From Terana coerulea (taxonomy: Eukaryota > Basidiomycota > Agaricomycetes > Polyporales > Phanerochaetaceae), in NCBI GenBank assembly GCA_024811115.1, contig JAKOGH010000993.1, forward strand, positions 39,282-103,281: a stretch of 64,000 bases of DNA, given 5' to 3'. A program made the position numbers and the translations under genes. Every line of letters starts with the position of its first letter. The stretch's first letter is position 1. Positions 1 to 10,943 of this stretch are shown in pieces. Under the pieces are notes generated by a model. It was not told where the DNA came from. It did no database searches and saw only the letters and a list, made by a program, of their open reading frames with translations.

Positions 1-2693
1 ATCGCCGCCTCGTTCGGCTTAACCTTCGTCTCCTGGAAGCATCCCAGCAAGGACTGCAGGAGCGCAAACGCCTGGAACAGCAGCTCCTCGTCGGTCAACC
101 GGAGCCAGCGCGTCAGCTCAAGGAACACCGACTGCAGGTCGTCGACCATCTTCCCGCCGATATGCGACTTGCGGGTGCTGGTGGTAGAGGACTGGGGTGA
201 CAAGGCGAGCGCGCTGTTCTCGACGACCTTGCGCTGCGCAAGCATATCGCGTCCGAAGATGAGCGCGTCACGCATCCAGGTGATCATCACGTCGTTCTCG
301 AAGTAGTCCGCCCAGCGCGTGGTGCGCTGGAAGATGTTCGTCAGCGCCTTCGCCATGAGGCCCCACCACCGTGGCAGTTGGGCTTCGGGCCCGCTGTGCT
401 TGAACGACTGCAGGAAGTGTGTCTTGTGCAGGAGCCCGCCGGGGGTCGAGCACAGAACGTCGATCACGTCGGTGAGGCAAAGCGCGAGCGCTTTGGAGAG
501 GTTGCACGCCTCCGGCATGCGTGCGGCGAAGCGGATGAAGGTGTCGAGCACGAAGGACATGCCGCCAAATGCGCCGTCGGGATTGTTCTGGAGGAGTGCC
601 CGGAAGCAGTCCGCACGAGACTCGACATCCAGAGCGAGACCAACGAGCGATTGCACGGGCTGCCGTAGCGCTTCGACGGGGGAGAACATCAGGGCCATAA
701 TGTGCTCCGTCATGTCCTTCCGGCAGAGGAGATCCAGTGCAGCAGAGGGCTCCGTAAAGTCTAGGTACCTCGACACAGCATCAGAGAACCCGGTTCGGAA
801 AACCTTGAGCGCGCGGTTGACGTCCCGCACTACTTTGGCTGTGTCTGGAGGCTTCTTGCGGCTGTCGAGCAGGGATGCGAACGCCTTCTCATGCAAGTCA
901 TCTATATGCGCGATGGAGTGGAGGGCGTCGATGATCATGGCAATGCCTTCCGAGTCGTTGGGCAAGACAGACTCATAGGTACGGCGCCATATTTGTTCGC
1001 GCATCCTCGTCAACGTAATGGGACCATCGCCTTCCTTTGAGCATCAGCAACTTCATAATCGCTACCAGTAACTGTTTGACGTCAAGTTTCAGAGCGGTAC
1101 GGATGAGTTCCCGCGAAAGCTCCCGGGCGTCCGTCCACGGCTCCGTCGTATACGCTTTTCCAAACGCCACAGAAGTAAAGACTTTCGCGTGGATGTCCAA
1201 AGATTCCAGGACAGCGTTGATCATTGGTGATGGGTCCGCCTTCCCAGGTTGGAACTCCAGTAGGACGCTGTTCAGAAGCTTCAGAGGAGTGTGAGCGCTA
1301 GTGCATTCACTGAAGCGAGATGCGCATACCTTGGCTGCAGTACAAATGCCGGAAGCACGGACTTTTCGATATCGTTCGTGCTGCAGCTCCTCACAGAGAT
1401 ACTGGGTCATGAGCGGGAACAGGCTCTGCAGCCCAGGAGAATCAACCAGAGATTTCACGTATGCTTGCATCCATTGTATAGACCAATGGTTGTAGTCTGG
1501 CTGAGCCTGCTCCAAGATGTCTATGTAGCTCGTGTTGTCCTTGATAGTGCTGAACACTACTTGGGGGTACTCGTCGCCTTCCCCTTCCCAAATCTGTTTA
1601 CCGAGTCTTGACAACAGCAGCAAGAAAGCTTTTAGCACCTCGGAGAAGTCTGATGGGTCGAAACGCAGATCAGACCGATGGATTCAGGCGAATAAGAGAA
1701 AATACCAACGTGTTCCCGTATCGGACAAATGCCCTATGATAATCTTACGCAAGTCCGTCCTGAATAACGCACTTGGCTGCATCCACTGGCTGGGAACGAA
1801 GCGCATCATCGTTGCGTAACCAGTCCACAGAATCGTCGGGTCGTCCGGGAATGTGAACCCTTCACTCCAAAGGAGGTAGCGGCTGTGTTGGAAGCGAGGT
1901 AATAGCATTGGTCGTAGCCTCGAGCGCCTCACAAAACATAGGTAGAAACTGGTCGGATGACATGGGTGTCGTGCTGTACGTTCCAATTTGCTGATACGCC
2001 CAGGTGCGCACTTTCTGTTCAGTATCCATAAGCAACAAAAAGAGGCCGACCGGCGGAGCATCCAGTGGCCAGCCAAGAATGGGCTTCGAGGGAACGTGGC
2101 GCCGGATGACGGCGAGGATTCTGGGGTCGCGGAGTAACGGCAAACTGGAGAGCATGAGAAGGGCGATGGATGGGGGCACATCTAACAGAGTCCTGTCTGA
2201 CGGTGAAGATTCTGGAGTTATTTGTTCCTTCTTGCATAGTTGCAGGACGGTTTCTAGTTCCCACACGGTGAAGCTTCTGTAGAACTCTTTCAATGTAGGG
2301 TCTCCAAAAGCTCCGAAGTACCTAGCACTCGTCTCAGCCAGACCCAGCGTTGAATGGTGCATAGACTCACGTATGCCTAGACGACACCTTCAGTTCCTGC
2401 AACCTCTTCACACAGAGCGCGCACCCCGCTAAGCATGCTTGAAGTCGCGTCCTCCATTGCGTCACCTGTGCGCTGTTGTAAGCGTGAAGCCGCAGGAGAA
2501 ATGTCGCAGCCTCTAGCGTAAGGGAATCTGTTTGGTGACAGAACCAATGAACCTGAGATTCGTTGGAAGGACGATCTTGCACTAGGAACTTGAACATGGT
2601 GAGCAGCAGTGCATTCGAGGGTTGATTCACAGGAGTGTCCCTGAGGCTTGCTAATTGTTTCGCAATATCATCTTTCGCAGGTTGGGCTGACAT
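1..2693 (-). CDS. SEN1: Sen1-like RNA/DNA helicase, N-terminal region (partial)
   Basis: Sen1/senataxin-type helicases end non-coding RNA polymerase II transcripts and resolve R-loops in the nucleus. Only the long helical N-terminal part is in the window; the helicase domain would lie beyond position 1. The ATG at 2691-2693 opens with MSAQPAKDDIAKQL, followed by a segment containing VHWFCHQ and ATFLLRLHAYNS. Later exons carry LGWPLDAPPVGLFLLLMD and KVRTWAYQQIGTY, which match my memory of the Sen1 N-terminal domain. The reading continues to the window edge through segments such as FIRFAARMPEACNLS and RWADYFENDVMITWMRD. Several short introns are present; the donor of the first is near 2372. The start lies 464 bp from the divergent translin gene. 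The family call rests on pattern memory of the N-domain, not on helicase motifs, so another HEAT-like nuclear protein is possible. Confidence 0.7.
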
Positions 2694-3157
2694 TTGCCAG
2701 TGGCGAGAGTAATTGGCGAACAGTAAGAGTTATGGTCACGGCTACACGGACAGTCAAGCTGTGCAGTTGGATCTGGTCGCTGGGGACGACTTACGGGAGT
2801 GGGATTAGGGCGGAGAACACGAGTTGTGGTACTTATTACTGCAGCAGGGTGTATTCGAGAAGAACGAAAGGCAGGGAGAGGGTATATGTAGAAAGGAGAG
2901 GAGACGGTCGTGGCCGGGACCGAGAGGCAAACGCGTTCGCTTTCAGTAAAGCGCCTTTCTCAATTAATGTCACGCGTAACGTGTCGCGCTCTATCACGGT
3001 CACGAATCTGATCTCGTGACGTCGTCGTGAGCGCGCGCCGGTCCTGCTCTTGCAAGTTGCGACCTTCCAACAAATCCATCCCTTCAGCTTCGCTCATCGC
3101 TGTCGTTCTGCTTTCGAACTCGCTATCGCATCGTTTTCTTGACCGAATTAGACACTC
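2694..3157. promoter_or_regulatory. Divergent intergenic region between Sen1-like gene and translin
   Basis: The 464 bp between two divergent start codons must hold both promoters. A TATA-like tatatg lies near 2882. I see no other convincing element. Confidence 0.35.
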
Positions 3158-4158
3158 ATGGACTCGCAAAATCTCGAACTTATCAACGACCTATTGGAGA
3201 AAGATAATGAACTCAAAGATGTAATTCTCTCAGCCCATGCAGGCAGCGAGACAAGCTTAAGAGCTTCACTTCATATGCAATCCAGAAAATCAGAGATCAA
3301 GTAGCGGAGCTGGACAAGAAGACACGTACTATGTCTGGCTTGCTGAACAAAATTCACTCAACGCCTCCTGCTCAGGGTACGTCTGGTACCCCTCATTATG
3401 CACGTCCTCCTCCTCGCTCACCTCAGATCGTCTTAGTACCCTTGCTCCTACATGAGCTCAAACCTGTGCTGGAGAGTTGTCGAGAAATCAGCGCTGTGAT
3501 GGCGAACCTCATCCCTTCCAATCAGTACTGGCGCTGGAAGGACATGTGGAGCATGTCTCTTCGCCATGCAGTATTCGCTTCGACGATGATTGAATATCTA
3601 CAGTCTGGTACCTTACTCACGTTACCACAGGTACGAGGCGTACTTGGGAGTAAGTTCAATTTCTACCCAAGCAGCTTTCTCTAATTCCTTTCTAGTTCAA
3701 GAAAGCTGGAGTGACAGGTTCGCACTTTCAGCTGAGGATTACCTTCACGGCGTAATCAGCCTAGTGAACGAGCTGGTAGGTGCTAGTCGTTGACATGCGA
3801 CCATTGACCGTTTTACCATCTCCTAGTCCCGTCTTGCTGTGAACGCTGTTACGATGGGCAACTTCGAAGAGCCTATCAAAATCTCGGCCTTCGTGAAGGA
3901 TCTCTTTGCTGGATTCTCCATGGTACATACTTCGACGCTACGCTTGGCTGTGAATTATTCTAAGGTCATCGTAGCTTAACCTCAAGAACGACCCATTGCG
4001 CCGAAGATATGATAGTCTCAAATACGACATCAAGAAAATAGAGGAAGGTTCGTCTTTACCTCAGCCCTCCTGTTGTCCAAATTCTCATAAGTCATAAAGT
4101 CGTTTACGACGTATCATTACGGAAGCTTGCTCCTCCCCCAAAGTCGGGCACATCATGA
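3158..4158 (+). CDS. TSN: Translin (C3PO endoribonuclease subunit)
   Basis: Translin is a small helical nucleic-acid-binding protein that forms octamers and, with TRAX, the C3PO ribonuclease. Seven exons fit exactly: 3158-3220, 3286-3376, 3437-3649, 3696-3775, 3827-3922, 3975-4047 and 4100-4158. They sum to 675 nt, giving 224 residues, close to the 228 of the human protein. Diagnostic stretches are NQYWRWKDMWSMSLRHAVF, SAEDYLHGVISLVNEL, SRLAVNAVTMGNFEEP and LNLKNDPLRRRYDSLKYD. Introns are 46-65 nt. The third intron uses the donor GTAAGT at 3650, after the VLG codons; the ORF also runs through to other possible donors, but only this one keeps the family sequence. I see no frameshift. No TRAX gene is in the window. 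Confidence 0.95.
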
Positions 4159-4888
4159 ATGCTGTCGTCCATGTGTGCCATACACAAATATTATGAAATT
4201 CCACCACTTGCGCGCATCGTCCTCGGCTTGGTATCTATGACCGATTGACGAACTCCTTAGAAGAAGCTCAAGCGCTCTTGAAAGCAGCTCGCTGTTATTA
4301 ACTCCAGAGTACGACAGATATGCTGGCGTTTTGAACAGCCGTGATTAATCTTCACTCAAATTCGGTGCGTCGCTTCTACTTTCATAGGAGTAAAATGCTG
4401 ATTTCATGCGTGAAACAGGAGCATATCATACCGATGCTCCGAATTATACGCACCCACACGTCCAGTTCATCATCGACCATGCCGACTCCGAGCTTCGCGC
4501 TCGACGTGCCGAGCGGCGTTCTGCAGATCACCGTATGGTGGCTGACAAGCCCGTGGTCGCGCCTGAAATGAATCTGGACAACATTAGATGAACCAGGGAT
4601 ATCTTGGGGCACACAAATGGGGACAAGGGGCGGATGATGGGCTAGCAAGTCGAGCAGGCGAAAATCAATGGCATGCAAACCGATGTAAAGGCCTCGGAGG
4701 CGGTCATTGGATCTCTGCAGCACTAGCAGCTACTTTGTGCATGAATCCACGAACGACTGAAGTCCTTTATGGTGTGCTTTTGACGTCATGATATTCCCGG
4801 AAAATTATACAGTGTGGTATGTTGTGATGATACAGGGCCCAAATGAAGAGTCAATAATTATATGCGCAATCCCATGATTCCTTCCCGT
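4159..4888. other. Gap between translin and small membrane protein; one unrecognised short ORF
   Basis: This gap of 730 bp holds the ends of two convergent genes. A 61-codon ORF at 4406-4591 (+) begins MRETGAYHTDAPNYTHPH and ends NLDNIR. It has a charged, protein-like composition, but I do not recognise it and find no clear upstream or downstream exon. It could be a gene remnant or chance. Confidence 0.25.
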
Positions 4889-5212
4889 CTAGTATGCATG
4901 CGCGAGACCGCCTTGGACGGTGGGTAATGGTGCGTGCATGTAGCGGCCCTTTCCAATGTGACCAGCTGGGATGGCAGACTGGAAAGTCGCGTTGAATTCG
5001 CTGCCGTGTGCCGTGAGTTATTGTTGGGAATGCGGCGGATGGCAAAACACATACCTTGGCTCTCTCCAGCGGTACGCAACAAAGCTCCACATGCCGACTT
5101 GCAGTGTTGTCCAGAGCATGATAGACTGTTGTAAACATAAGGTCAGAGAATGGCATGTAGACTGCGTGTGATAAAGACGTACCGGAACACGAGCGCGGAT
5201 GAGATTCATCAT
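4889..5212 (-). CDS. Small conserved-looking single-helix membrane protein (70 aa)
   Basis: Three exons (5212-5183, 5125-5055, 5000-4889) with clean GT-AG introns sum to 213 nt, or 70 residues. The start is ATGATG; the second Met (5209) is equally possible. The protein opens MMNLIRARVPSIMLWTTLQ, then VGMWSFVAYRWREP, a likely single transmembrane helix followed by basic and aromatic residues. It ends in a polar tail, HIGKGRYMHAPLPTVQGG. Size, N-terminal basic residues and one helix resemble small accessory subunits of mitochondrial inner membrane complexes, but I cannot name a family. Too small and too spliced to appear as one ORF. I call it a gene because three exons, two canonical introns and a codon-exact sum are unlikely by chance. 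Confidence 0.6.
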
Positions 5213-5749
5213 CTTGGGGAGTTGGTAGATGTGGATGTGGTAAAACTCGAATTGAGTGGTGCGGATGTAGTAGCGTCGAAGACTCGAAGGTCTTGAGAGT
5301 AGTTGTTGTGTGTAGAACGATTGAAGGGCTTGAAAGCTCTGGATAAGGCCCACCGAGCACCCACACCCTTTATACCCGCCTTCACCTGGCCTGACCGTCA
5401 GATAACGGGAAATATCGGTATGAACGCCACCCTGAGTCTCCCTCAAGCACTGCTAGTGTCACTGCCATGGCCTGATGCGGAGGACTGGTCGACATCTCGC
5501 GCGGTCGAAGACTCAATCCACGAAGAACCAGCCCGAAGTCGAAGAGAAGCCTACGCGCACTCGAACGGGGTCCAGACATCTTGTGCAATAGACGCCCTGG
5601 CGTTGCGCGGGCCAGAGACACCGAAGACCGTTCTGGGCGAGCGCGCCTCTTCCGTATTTGTATTTGGCCTGACCTTGCCCATTTCTGCTCTGACGCTGCC
5701 GCAATAGTCCACGCTATGAACTGTTATGAAACGGTTGAAGAGCACATGT
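5213..5749. other. 5' flank of small membrane protein gene
   Basis: This stretch of about 540 bp has ORFs on both strands, but none has recognisable protein or splice structure. It probably holds the promoter of the minus-strand gene and ends at the inserted transposable element. Confidence 0.3.
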
Positions 5750-5822
5750 CACTGGGTGGGCGGCTCGTTTCTGTTGGCCACAAAACTGTGACATAAACGC
5801 AGACAGAAGGTATACTTTTACC
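5750..5822 (+). repeat. Left terminal inverted repeat of the MITE
   Basis: Arm of about 73 bp, from CACTGGGTGGG to the GGTATA motif near 5809. It pairs with the right arm at 5945-6017 with about 11 mismatches. Confidence 0.8.
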
Positions 5823-5944
5823 ACAGTTCTGTGGTTCCTAAAACGATGCAAAAACTGTGGTGAAACTGTAAGGACTTGCCTTATTAGGCAAGTAGGGTCG
5901 TTTTGTCCACCGATTCAATCAGAATTCTGCTGGCGCAGAACCGG

Positions 5945-6017
5945 GAAATAATTATACCTCATGTGTTCGTTTATGTCATAGTTTTGCAGCCAACAAAAAC
6001 GAGCCGCCCACCCAGTG
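5945..6017 (-). repeat. Right terminal inverted repeat of the MITE
   Basis: Inverted copy of the left arm; read on the minus strand it starts CACTGGGTGGGCGGCTCGTT and keeps the TGACATAAACG core. Confidence 0.8.
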
Positions 6018-6290
6018 TGTGAATTGCATCGGTCTACAAGTCTGGCCTTCGTCTGGCCTTCACAATTTATTAGGCGAGTCAAAGACAGTTGATGGCGCAT
6101 CAAATCCAGGAAAGGAAGCACCGACGGGACGCCACCATGGGTGTCACCGTCACAGCTGTGACGTTGCCTCAAGCGCCTGACACACCGCCTTCAACTTCAG
6201 GGCTCCAGCTTGGTCCACAACACTCATTACTCGCATACCCCAGCTCCCTGCCTCTAGCCTCGTGCATCACCACACGCATTATCATTCATC

Positions 6291-7027
6291 ATGTCGAAGT
6301 TTGCGCCTTGGCAGAAAACCTCGAACGGCAACCCGCGCCCTACAGGTTCCACCGTATGCCAGAAGTGTCTCGGGACGGGTACGTTTGCCAGGATTGACCG
6401 GCGTGTCTGAATTGACTCACACCTATGTCGATCGTTGCACATCAGGACATTTCACGTACCAATGCAAAGGCAGCCGGCCATACATTTCCAGGCCTTCGAG
6501 GACCAAACAACTGGAGAACCCAGCGGTATTGGCGAAGTTGAAGGCGGAGGGCAAGCCGTCCGTTGAGGTACCGGAGGAGTTCAGGCGCAAGTAAGTCATG
6601 AAACAGCAATCTTTTTTTCGAAGCGCGGAGTACTAACGGTGCGTGATAATCGTAGGAGTGGAACTGCGAACAAGATACTGGAGGAGAAAGAGCGGGCACG
6701 CGCGAAGGAGGGCAGCTCTAAGGATGGCGAACCTTCGCGGAAGAAGCAGAAACGGTGCGCAAACTATCAGATTCTCTTGACTAATAGTCAACTCAACTCT
6801 GCTTCCCGTACAGGTCCAGGAGCACTTCGCACTCGGACTCGTCAAGCTCGTCTGATTCTGACTCAGACTCAGACTCATCGTCCAGCTCAAACTCAGACTC
6901 CGATTCCGATTCTTCGTCGGGGTCGAGCACGTCTTCCAGGTCCAGATCGAGAGAGCGAAGGAGACGTACACCGAGGGGTAGGAGTGGCAGTAGGGACAGT
7001 GACGACAGGGAACGAAGGAGGTCTTAG
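6291..7027 (+). CDS. CCHC zinc-knuckle protein with Ser/Asp-rich and Arg/Ser-rich tail (ZCCHC10-like)
   Basis: Four exons (6291-6378, 6446-6590, 6656-6754, 6814-7027) give 546 nt, 181 residues. The N-terminal part MSKFAPWQKTSNGNPRPTGS leads into a single zinc knuckle, CQKCLGTGHFTYQC, spacing C-x2-C-x4-H-x4-C. This is followed by YISRPSRTKQLENP, as in ZCCHC10-type nuclear proteins. The C-terminal exon is almost pure Ser/Asp runs and ends in Arg-rich SRSRSRERRRRTPRGR, an RS-like tail typical of pre-mRNA processing factors. The knuckle is split by the first intron inside a Gly codon. The second intron has a perfect TACTAAC branch point near 6631. Likely a nuclear RNA-binding protein; its exact role is unknown. 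It sits 273 bp downstream of the MITE. Confidence 0.8.
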
Positions 7028-7199
7028 AAGCGGCTACCAATGTGTTTGACTGGCAACGTCCTGCAGCTCGCATGCGGGCAATACCCTGTACCACTACCGT
7101 GCATTATTCATCGCATTGCATGAAGCTGTGTCGGAATGTCCAGTGTGCTATAGGTGTAGAAGAGGCGATCCGAGTTTGGAGACGATGTATCGCGCCACT

Positions 7200-8061
7200 T
7201 TAGTAAGGGCACTTCGCGTCAGTCACTCTTGAGTTCATGATGAGGGCCACAATAAGTCTGCGTGTCGCGAAAATATTAACAGGCGTCCTGAGCCACTGCA
7301 GTTGGAGGACACGTACCCGTACAACCCTAGGACTTCGCCGAAAATAAGGATAAGGACCATAGACACGAACACCTTGGATTCGTAGACGTAGGCTCGTACG
7401 CACTACAACAAAAAATAAGGTAGGTCTTTAGTAGTGACTGGCAGCGGTGAAAAGGGCGGGGCGTACTGAGTCTCCTACGAAACCAATAGCGTAACCCGCA
7501 GCCAGCCCAGTGAAACCGCAAGCGAGACCAGCGCCAAGGTGTACGAATCCTGCGTATAATGGATAGTCGTTTGCTTTGACTGCAGTTCACGCGTAGGAAA
7601 AGTGTGCAAGCGTGAGCCGTGGTGGGGAGGGTGCGACGCGTATAGGACTTACGACCACCAGCAATGAGTACGGAAACTACAAGGCCATAGACTGCGATAA
7701 TTCCGGACATGACCACAGGGATTAGAGACTATGATATTCACGTGTGGGTGAGTGGCTTTTCCAGAGGACCTTACGCGAGACGTACCTTCATGATGAGTTC
7801 AGGCTTGAATTGTCCGAGACCTGCGATGCCTATGCCGGCTTTTGAGGTACCGAAGGCAGCCCCGACCGCTACATGTCAAGTATGGTGGTTGGTGAAAGGG
7901 TGAAATAGACACGGTGGAAGCTGAACGTACTGCTGAATACCATCTATAAGTACATAGAGTTAGCACGAGTCGTTATTCTGCGGAAGCGGTTTGGATGTAC
8001 GTACCGAGGCCGCAACCCCGGCAAACCCAAAGAATGGAGCATATGGCGGACACAGTGACAT
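7200..8061 (-). CDS. VMA3: V-type proton ATPase V0 subunit c (proteolipid)
   Basis: Subunit c forms the proton-carrying ring of the vacuolar H+-ATPase. Seven exons (8061-8005, 7943-7931, 7868-7786, 7728-7653, 7579-7467, 7402-7317, 7257-7200) sum to 486 nt, 161 residues, the normal family length. The protein begins [19 protein letters not shown], continues [33 protein letters not shown] and [20 protein letters not shown]. It carries the ion-binding glutamate in [17 protein letters not shown]. Four transmembrane helices are expected. Exon 2 is only 13 nt and supplies MVFS and one base of the next codon. Subunit c' (VMA11) is similar; the short N-terminus favours c. The partner subunit d is encoded at 33.6-34.9 kb. 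Confidence 0.95.
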
Positions 8062-8961
8062 GGCGCAAGTGGTGTGAAAAAGAGAGAGGTAGGAGCTGTA
8101 TCGTCGGCGTGAGGGCTGTCTGCAACGGACAGTGCGTAGTTGAGCACCGTCACTGCTGCAAGCGGAAGCGCCAGGCGGGAGGCGCGGCGGACACAAATGA
8201 GGAAGGTAGGTCGCACGGCCCTCGTCATGCGGATTTGTCTGGATTTGTGCCCGTCGCTCGACGCTCGATCTGCCGCTCGCGCTCAAGCTTGTGTTCTAAC
8301 CCTCATCGTCAATTGCAGCGGAACCCCCTTAATAAACTCCTGTAGATGTTCCGGACCGGTCTCTTGGAAAGCCGACCCACTGTACCACATCCCCTCAGTG
8401 TGATGCAAATGGGGTCATAGGTCCCGATACCCCCTGACATCCGTCGGCGGAAATGCCCATTTGACTCCCGAGCTGGGTAGGCATTCTGTAACATATGCGC
8501 GGTAGAGCGTGAGTTGGTTTGATGTCTTGCGCTGTAGCTAACATAAGCCTTCGCATACAAATAGATGTACGTAGACGTGGTTCGGGAACAAAAAACTTGA
8601 CCTGCGCGAGCCTCGGTGCTCTCTGCGACGTTCTCGAAGTCCTGCTGTCGATGTTTTTGGTCCTTATTCCATTGCGCATGCGGTCATCCGGCTTGACATC
8701 CGCCCAATGGAAAGTGGCGATCGAGATCTCCCAGACCAAACGCTAAAGAAGCACCGTACCTCTCGGAAAATGGGAAGAGGATCCCCCGTTTAGGATTGAC
8801 CGCTCCCAGTGGTTCCTTGTCGCCACAATCATGGACCAAATTAATGAAATGCGCGCGCCACAACGGCCAAGGACTCCACCGTGTCGATCGATTCCGTCCC
8901 ACCTATAAACTGCATGTTTCTGTGAAATGCCCGTTTACCTTCCCCCCAAGCCACCCTCACG
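8062..8961. other. Intergenic region between V-ATPase c and first seven-helix gene
   Basis: A gap of 900 bp between divergent genes. I find no gene. It holds the promoters; the only clear element is the TATA box of the membrane protein gene at 8904. Confidence 0.35.
8904..8909 (+). promoter_or_regulatory. TATA box of seven-helix gene A
   Basis: TATAAA, 53 bp before the ATG at 8962. Genes B and C have TATA boxes at the same distance. A CCACAACGGCC motif at about 8857 also occurs upstream of gene B. Confidence 0.5.
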
Positions 8962-10492
8962 ATGTCAGACGCCGTCCGGTTTGATATCGCTGTTCTCTAC
9001 GGCATACTCCTAGAGTGCACGTTCTATGGTAAGCGCAGATTCACTCCCCGAGAATATATGCTAATACAAAGTCTCGATAGGCCTCTATCTGGCCGTCTTT
9101 GGTGCGACCATGTACACACTCTTCATGCCAGTCATCAGCCCAAGACAGTCAAGTCGGCGGAAGGTAAACGCGGTCCTGGTTGTCACATCACTCTCCCTGT
9201 TCGTGTCCCTCACCATCGTACGTGCACCGCCCTCATCGTGTCCGCACACTACACTCACAGTGCCGATTGCAGCACTACTGCATCAACATGGCCAGGATAT
9301 ATGGTGCATATGTCACGCATGGCGCGGAGCCACACGGGCCTGCTCTTTTCTTCGCCAACCTGAGCTCCCCCCTTACGTCGGTTTGGGCATCATGCTACGT
9401 CTTCGAGGCGATCGTGATCGATAGTCTCACTGTCAGTACCTTCACCTTTTACGTCTTCTTCCATTCATGTTAATATAGAGTAGATCTACCGCTTGTACAT
9501 CATATGGGGCAAGAATATCTGGGTCTGCCTTTTACCGACGGCGACCTTGATTTGTGTGCTCAGTAAGTCTTGAATGGCTTCACGCCTTTGAGCCGTTCAC
9601 TCATAACATTGCTCAGTTGCCGGCGCCGGTGTCGTTGTCGTAAACATGCAAGTTACAGCAGGCGCCGATCTGTGGGCTACTAAAGCTGGAGAGTGCGTCG
9701 CCAGCATGCCGTGGTACATGCGACCTCTCTGACCTTGTGCGCGTAATCAACAGGTGGTTGATCTACTGTTTTATTTTCGGGCTTGCGTGAGTAGATGTAC
9801 ATATCATGTCAGGCGTTGGTATCGCTGACTGCTAGCCTGTACTACAGCACCAATATACTGGCCGTCGGTGAGTAGCACGTTGATTATTGTTTGCGCTATC
9901 GATGATGTTCAACCAAACACCCGCAGGTCTGATAGGCTATCGCATTCTTTACCGAGATACTAGACTCACGACCATGGGTGTGGGCAGTCTGAAGGTAAGG
10001 TTCTCCTTCCCTGAGGTGTCTGAAACAACTATTTTGACCTGTAAATCCGTACAGAACATCATCGCCGTCATCGTCGAGTCTGCCGCGCTTTACAGGTACA
10101 TTGTCGCCTCCCATCACCACACGTCAGTTACTGATCAACTTGTATTAGTCTTGTCAAGGCCATAAACCTCATTTTGCTTGTCACTCACTCTAACGTCGCT
10201 TGGACCTTCCTCAACCTGGCAAACCCTGTCATTGTATGTGCTTCGCGTATGAAGGTGCCTTCCATTTGGTGGTTAATCTTCGCGACAGGGCATCGCCTCG
10301 CACTTGCTTATCCTTCGTGTCGGATGGATGCACTATTTCAAGCCCACTGGAGGTAGCGTTACCATCGCTGCGCCGGAGGGCGCGTATCCAATGAGAGTGC
10401 ACGTCACCACCGAACGCCGCGACGACGACGACCGCGAGGCATCGCGAACGGATGTCAGCGGGGACAAGTTCGCGGAGCCCGCAAGATGGTAA
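8962..10492 (+). CDS. Seven-helix membrane protein A (tandem paralogue family)
   Basis: First of three tandem paralogues. The exon chain starts MSDAVRFDIAVLYGILLEC and continues GLYLAVFGATMYTLFMPV, CINMARIYGAYVTHG, FANLSSPLTSVWASCYVFEA, IYRLYIIWGKNIW, GLIGYRILYRDTR, NIIAVIVESAALYS and SHLLILRVGWMHYFKP. It ends in a charged tail, YPMRVHVTTERRDDDD. About eleven exons have GT-AG introns and the reading is intact to the TAA at 10490. Seven hydrophobic segments predict an outside N-terminus and a cytosolic tail, the layout of receptor-like fungal proteins. I do not recognise a named domain. It is the most diverged copy; the middle loop has VVVVNMQVTAGADLW where B and C have a GMLIAFT(K/N)IPSGADLW stretch. 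Confidence 0.75.
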
Positions 10493-10943
10493 TCAGTTGC
10501 TACAGCGCCGGTCATGGTACACGGACTTTTGGTATTATGCATTTATTCTTACGAAGTCTTTCACTCCTTAGATCACCGATCCCCACGCTCTTTCGATCTT
10601 CTCTCTCGCACAACATGCAGCGCTTCGCAATCATGTCATTCAACGCGCTCGCATGCGCCCTGTACAATCCGTTCTATATGTATACAAGTTGTGTTACCAC
10701 TCTGCGCTTATAGATTGCTCTTAAGCATCAACCGTTTGGTATGCGGGAGATGTGCCATTGCGCCACATTCGTTCGGGTTCTTGGGTTAGACGTCGGATAG
10801 GCTTGCTTCTCAACTCGCGACAGTGGACACGAACCTTGTCTTCCCTGGGCTGAAAGGACGCACCCCACGGGCTGACACTCGCTTGATCCGTGCCTAATTC
10901 TTCAATATGGCGTATAGCACGTCACCAGGTCCGAAAACCAGCC
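10493..10943. other. Spacer between seven-helix gene A and kinase
   Basis: A 450 bp spacer with no recognisable gene. It contains the 3' end of gene A and the presumed promoter of the kinase. Confidence 0.3.

Larger units (their letters stand above)
5750..6017. mobile_element. MITE-like non-autonomous DNA transposon with 73 bp terminal inverted repeats
   Basis: The element begins CACTGGGTGGGCGGCTCG and ends with the reverse complement CGAGCCGCCCACCCAGTG. The arms match over about 73 bp with roughly 85 percent identity, including a TGACATAAACG core. The 268 bp element is flanked on both sides by TGT (5747-5749 and 6018-6020), a plausible 3 bp target duplication. CACTG...CAGTG ends with a 3 bp duplication are typical of the CACTA (EnSpm) superfamily. 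The centre codes for nothing. It would have been mobilised by a transposase encoded elsewhere. The superfamily call is an inference from ends and duplication length. Confidence 0.8.

Noticed and set aside
319..978. 219-codon plus-strand ORF at the window start
   Set aside because: Antisense to the Sen1-like exon; the minus frame reads through with helical, protein-like sequence.
5303..5707. 134-codon plus-strand ORF upstream of the MITE
   Set aside because: Composition is not protein-like and there is an equally long ORF on the other strand.
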